Positions 36,519-39,355 of a DNA stretch of 39,355 nt are shown piece after piece. The position numbers were made by a program, and so were the translations under genes. Source of the stretch: JBBRXJ01 sp038248505 (GTDB lineage Bacteria; Bacteroidota; Bacteroidia; Bacteroidales; JBBRXJ01). The notes under the pieces are model-generated. The model saw nothing but the letters and a program-made list of their open reading frames with translations, had not been told where the DNA came from and searched no databases. How positions within the stretch are numbered: position 1 is the stretch's first letter; each line of letters begins with the position of its first letter. Where the stretch lies: positions 1 through 39,355 of the forward strand of contig JBBRXJ010000026.1 in the NCBI GenBank assembly GCA_038248505.1, given 5' to 3'.

Positions 36519-37799
36519 ATGGATAGAGACAATCTTATTTTTGATTTAATCAAGAAAGAAAATCATCGCCAGTTGAGCGGCATTGAGCTCATTGCATCAG
36601 AAAACTTTGTTAGCAATCAGGTCATGGAAGCCATGGGAACCTGCCTAACGAATAAATATGCCGAAGGCTTACCTGGCAAAAGATATTATGGCGGATGCCA
36701 AGTGGTTGATGAAATAGAAACATTAGCTATTGAGCGAGCAAAAAAACTTTTCAATGCTGCTTGGGTAAACGTTCAGCCGCACAGTGGAGCGCAAGCAAAT
36801 GCAGCGGTAATGCTTGCCGTACTTGAACCTGGTGATATTTTTATGGGTTTAGATCTATCACACGGGGGGCATCTTTCACACGGATCACCTGTTAACTCGT
36901 CGGGTTTACTTTATAAACCAGTTGCTTACGGCTTAAATAAAGATACCGAACGCGTAGATTATGATCAGATGGAAGCAGTTGCATTAGCTCAAAAGCCAAA
37001 GCTTATTATAGCTGGTGCATCAGCCTATTCACGCGACTGGGATTATGCCAGAATGCGTGCCATTGCCGATAAAATTGGTGCTTTATTGATGGCTGACATT
37101 GCACATCCAGCGGGTTTAATTGCAAAAGGATTATTAAACCACCCATTCCCACATTGCCATATCGTTACTACTACCACCCATAAAACTCTTCGTGGGCCTC
37201 GTGGTGGAATGATTATGCTTGGTAAAGACTTCCCTAACCCATGGGGCAAAACAACTCCTAAAGGAGAAATTAAATCGATGTCACAGATTCTCGATATGTG
37301 CGTATTCCCTGGCATTCAAGGCGGACCGCTAGAACATGTTATTGCATCAAAAGCAATTGCATACGGAGAGGCGCTTACTGATTCATATTCCGAGTATATT
37401 AAACAAGTAAAAAAGAATGCATCAGTTATGGCTGAAGCATTCATATCAAAAGGCTACAAAGTGGTTTCAGGTGGTACTGATAATCATAGTATGCTCATTG
37501 ATTTGCGAACAAAATATCCTGAGATTACTGGAAAAATGGCTGAAAATGCTTTAGTTCTTGCCGATATTACCATCAATAAAAATATGGTTCCATTTGACTC
37601 TCGTACCCCATTTACCACATCAGGATTTAGAGTAGGAACTCCCGCCATAACAACTCGTGGCGTGAAGCACGATCTCATCCCATTAGTGGTTGATCTTATT
37701 GATGAAGTTCTTGCAAATATTAATAATGAGAGCGTTTACAAAAAAGTGAGTAACAAGGTAAATGCCACCATGAAAGACTTCCCTCTTTTCGCATACTAA
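36519..37799 (+). CDS. glyA: Serine hydroxymethyltransferase
   Basis: A 426-residue PLP enzyme that interconverts serine and glycine and charges tetrahydrofolate with a one-carbon unit. The PLP lysine is K222 in VTTTTHKTLRGPRGG. Other marks are ELIASENFVSNQVMEAMGT, NKYAEGLPGKRYYGGC, VQPHSGAQANAAV, GLDLSHGGHLSHG and DIAHPAGLIA, all standard for GlyA. Length is normal. It is a single-gene unit with a -7-like box upstream and a clear terminator downstream. Confidence 0.97.
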   Translation: MDRDNLIFDLIKKENHRQLSGIELIASENFVSNQVMEAMGTCLTNKYAEGLPGKRYYGGCQVVDEIETLAIERAKKLFNAAWVNVQPHSGAQANAAVMLAVLEPGDIFMGLDLSHGGHLSHGSPVNSSGLLYKPVAYGLNKDTERVDYDQMEAVALAQKPKLIIAGASAYSRDWDYARMRAIADKIGALLMADIAHPAGLIAKGLLNHPFPHCHIVTTTTHKTLRGPRGGMIMLGKDFPNPWGKTTPKGEIKSMSQILDMCVFPGIQGGPLEHVIASKAIAYGEALTDSYSEYIKQVKKNASVMAEAFISKGYKVVSGGTDNHSMLIDLRTKYPEITGKMAENALVLADITINKNMVPFDSRTPFTTSGFRVGTPAITTRGVKHDLIPLVVDLIDEVLANINNESVYKKVSNKVNATMKDFPLFAY

Positions 37800-37825
37800 T
37801 ATTTCAATTTATTTAACACAGCTAT

Positions 37826-37865
37826 AAAAGACCTGACTTTGTAATAAAAGCTCGGGTCTTTTTAT
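37826..37865 (+). terminator. Intrinsic terminator of glyA
   Basis: AAAAGACCTGA (37826-37836) pairs with TCGGGTCTTTT (37852-37862) with one T-G wobble, and the descending arm runs into a T-tract. It lies between glyA and the permease gene. Confidence 0.8.
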
Positions 37866-37889
37866 TTATAAAAGACAGAGCAATTTACT

Positions 37890-38657
37890 ATGGAATGGTA
37901 TATAGTACTAGCAGTAATAGGTGCAGGAATTATTTCCGGTTTTTTAAATACACTTGCAGGTAGTGGTTCATTTATTACGGTTCCCTTATTAATGTATGCA
38001 GGTCTTCCTGCAAATATAGCCAACGGAACCAATCGTATAGCTATATTATTACAGAGTATTGTGGGTGTTAGTTTCTTCAAAAAAAACAAAGTCATTGATT
38101 TTCGTAGCGATCTATGGCTCTCTACACCCATTATAGCTGGCTCCATAGTAGGCGCACTGCTTGCTGTTTATATTTCGAATGCCATTTTTGAGAAAGTCTT
38201 TGGTATCATATTGGTGATTATGTTCTTTTTATTTCTACTCAAGCCCGATATTTGGATAAAGAGCAAAGCTAAACAGACTAAACCGAAAAACAAGAAACTA
38301 CAAATCTTATTTTTTTTTGCTATTGGTATTTATGGTGGATTTATACAAGCAGGGGTAGGATTATTTATGCTTGCTGGATTAATCATGGCATGTGGTTATG
38401 ATTTACTAAAAGCCAATGCGTTAAAACTATTATTCGTATTGGTTTACACCCCATTTGCTTTAGCAATATTTATTTATGATGGGCAAATAAATTATTTATG
38501 GGGATTTTATTTATCCATTGGAAATATGCTTGGCGCTTACATAGCATCACATATGGCACTAAAAAAGGGAGCTGAGTTTATTCGAATTTTTGTATTGATT
38601 GCTATACTACTAGCAGCTCTTCAGCTGACAGGAGTTATTGGTTGGCTGTTACCTTAA
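37890..38657 (+). CDS. TauE/SafE-family membrane permease
   Basis: A 255-residue integral inner-membrane protein with about eight hydrophobic segments in two related halves. Halves begin with IGAGIISGFLNTLAGSGSFI and GIYGGFIQAGVGLFMLAGLI, the duplicated Gly-rich TauE/SafE motif. Members export sulfite or sulfoacetate or move other organic anions. The substrate cannot be told here. A basic loop KSKAKQTKPKNKK (about 128-140) separates the halves. The gene follows the glyA terminator and overlaps the convergent TonB-like gene by 23 bp at its 3' end. Confidence 0.85.
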   Translation: MEWYIVLAVIGAGIISGFLNTLAGSGSFITVPLLMYAGLPANIANGTNRIAILLQSIVGVSFFKKNKVIDFRSDLWLSTPIIAGSIVGALLAVYISNAIFEKVFGIILVIMFFLFLLKPDIWIKSKAKQTKPKNKKLQILFFFAIGIYGGFIQAGVGLFMLAGLIMACGYDLLKANALKLLFVLVYTPFALAIFIYDGQINYLWGFYLSIGNMLGAYIASHMALKKGAEFIRIFVLIAILLAALQLTGVIGWLLP

Positions 38658-39355
38658 AGTGATAGGTAATAAAACCACGTTGTTCCGGCGGAGCATTTTT
38701 ATCAACATTAAAATGAGCTTTTCGGGCAGCATCTTCGGCTAGCTTATATAATGCAAGATCAGCGGTAGTTGAACCTTGCGCACCTGCTTTGGCACGACTT
38801 ACAATACCGTCTTTATCAACATAAATTTCTACAATAACGATACCACCTTTTTTGTAATTGGTACCTGGCAAAGGCAATTTATCAGTTAGCGTACGACCAG
38901 ATATATTAACGTCAAAACCAACACCATTTCCCGTTCCATTACCATCGTAATTATTTACGCCTTGCACTCCGTTAGGATCGCCCTGATCGCCACTTCCTTC
39001 ATTTATACCTTCGCTTGACGAACCGCCATTTTGTGTTTTACCAGGAAATAATGATTTACTATCCACCTTTCTTTCTTGAACTATGGGCTGTGTAATGGTT
39101 TCTTTAGGCGTGACTTCTTGTGTGTTTTCTTTTTTGGTATCGGTTGTTTTTTTGTTTTTTGCAGTCACAGTCGTTTTTTTTACGAGCTCTTTTTTTTTTT
39201 CTATAACAGGAGCCTCTTCAATTTCTTGAGTGAGTACTTCTTCTTCTTGCTGAGTTGAAGAAGCTGATGCGCTAGTTGCAGCAGCAATATCGCCAGTTGC
39301 AGGATCAATCTCACCAAACCCAGTCTCACTTGTTCCAAAATTCACCAATAAACCA
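38635..39355 (-). CDS. TonB-like energy transducer (5' end outside the window)
   Basis: The minus-strand frame stays open to the window edge, with GLLVNFGTSETGFGE as its first visible residues. The GTG at 39348 is therefore an internal Val and the true start, with a membrane anchor, lies beyond 39355. A long Lys/Glu/Thr-rich periplasmic linker (EKKKELVKKTTVTAKNKK) and a Gly/Asn-rich stretch (about residues 108-145 of the visible part) are followed by a C-terminal domain (GGIVIVEIYVDKDGIVSRAK, GFITYHFKV) resembling the TonB C-terminal fold. Such proteins couple the proton motive force of ExbBD to outer-membrane receptors. The 3' end overlaps the permease gene by 23 bp. Confidence 0.8.
   Translation of the reverse strand, partial: GLLVNFGTSETGFGEIDPATGDIAAATSASASSTQQEEEVLTQEIEEAPVIEKKKELVKKTTVTAKNKKTTDTKKENTQEVTPKETITQPIVQERKVDSKSLFPGKTQNGGSSSEGINEGSGDQGDPNGVQGVNNYDGNGTGNGVGFDVNISGRTLTDKLPLPGTNYKKGGIVIVEIYVDKDGIVSRAKAGAQGSTTADLALYKLAEDAARKAHFNVDKNAPPEQRGFITYHFKVTANQ

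Noticed and set aside
1..39355. CRISPR array, tRNA or rRNA genes
   Set aside because: No regularly spaced repeats, and no recognisable tRNA or rRNA sequence was found by eye.

Overview
The window comes from an AT-rich member of the Bacteroidota. Evidence: cargo proteins with type IX secretion (T9SS) C-terminal sorting domains of both A and B type, a PorP/SprF-family protein next to a TPR/beta-propeller/OmpA protein, promoters resembling the Bacteroidota TTG-N19/20-TAnnTTTG pattern, and two long RelA/SpoT proteins. I cannot name a genus. No rRNA, tRNA or CRISPR array was seen.

Layout. 1-4500: a DUF6588-like envelope protein, a RelA-type (p)ppGpp synthetase and a small secreted barrel-like protein. 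4537-5631: a secreted papain-fold (PepC/bleomycin-hydrolase-like) peptidase on the minus strand. 5632-8244: a decayed defence patch, with an AbiE toxin-antitoxin pair broken by two nonsense codons and one frameshift, then a 37-codon stump resembling the start of a restriction-modification methylase. 8245-10478: a T9SS type A surface protein preceded by two tandem CRP-like sites. 10566-13413 (minus): mqnC (futalosine menaquinone pathway) and ettA (ABC-F translation factor). 13927-20662: a three-gene surface locus with a 1157-residue Ig/PKD-repeat type B adhesin, PorP/SprF and a PorE-like OmpA protein. 20748-25698: tdk, a conserved unknown gene, rsmI and a large M16 peptidase. 25788-28253: the C-terminal half of a probable restriction endonuclease abutting a dead IS1634-family element with clear terminal inverted repeats. 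28586-34984 (minus): a SpoT-type hydrolase, a second type B secreted protein and an overlapping pair of M16 peptidase genes (one active, one lacking the zinc motif). 35107-36413: a CRP-type regulator diverging from a receiver-only response regulator, with a near-ideal CRP-like palindrome between them. 36519-39355: glyA, a TauE/SafE permease and the 3' part of a TonB-like gene running off the window.

How the parts connect. The two RSH proteins are mirror images: one has lost all hydrolase metal ligands and kept the synthetase, the other the reverse, so alarmone synthesis and breakdown look split between two genes about 27 kb apart. The CRP-type regulator has an RE...K recognition helix suited to GTGA half-sites. 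The palindrome beside it and the tandem pair at 8245-8282 share the GNTGA-N6-TCACC layout, suggesting a small regulon that includes a signalling receiver and a secreted surface protein. The clearest undescribed candidate is this putative regulon. The rest is mostly housekeeping, surface biology and mobile or defence debris.
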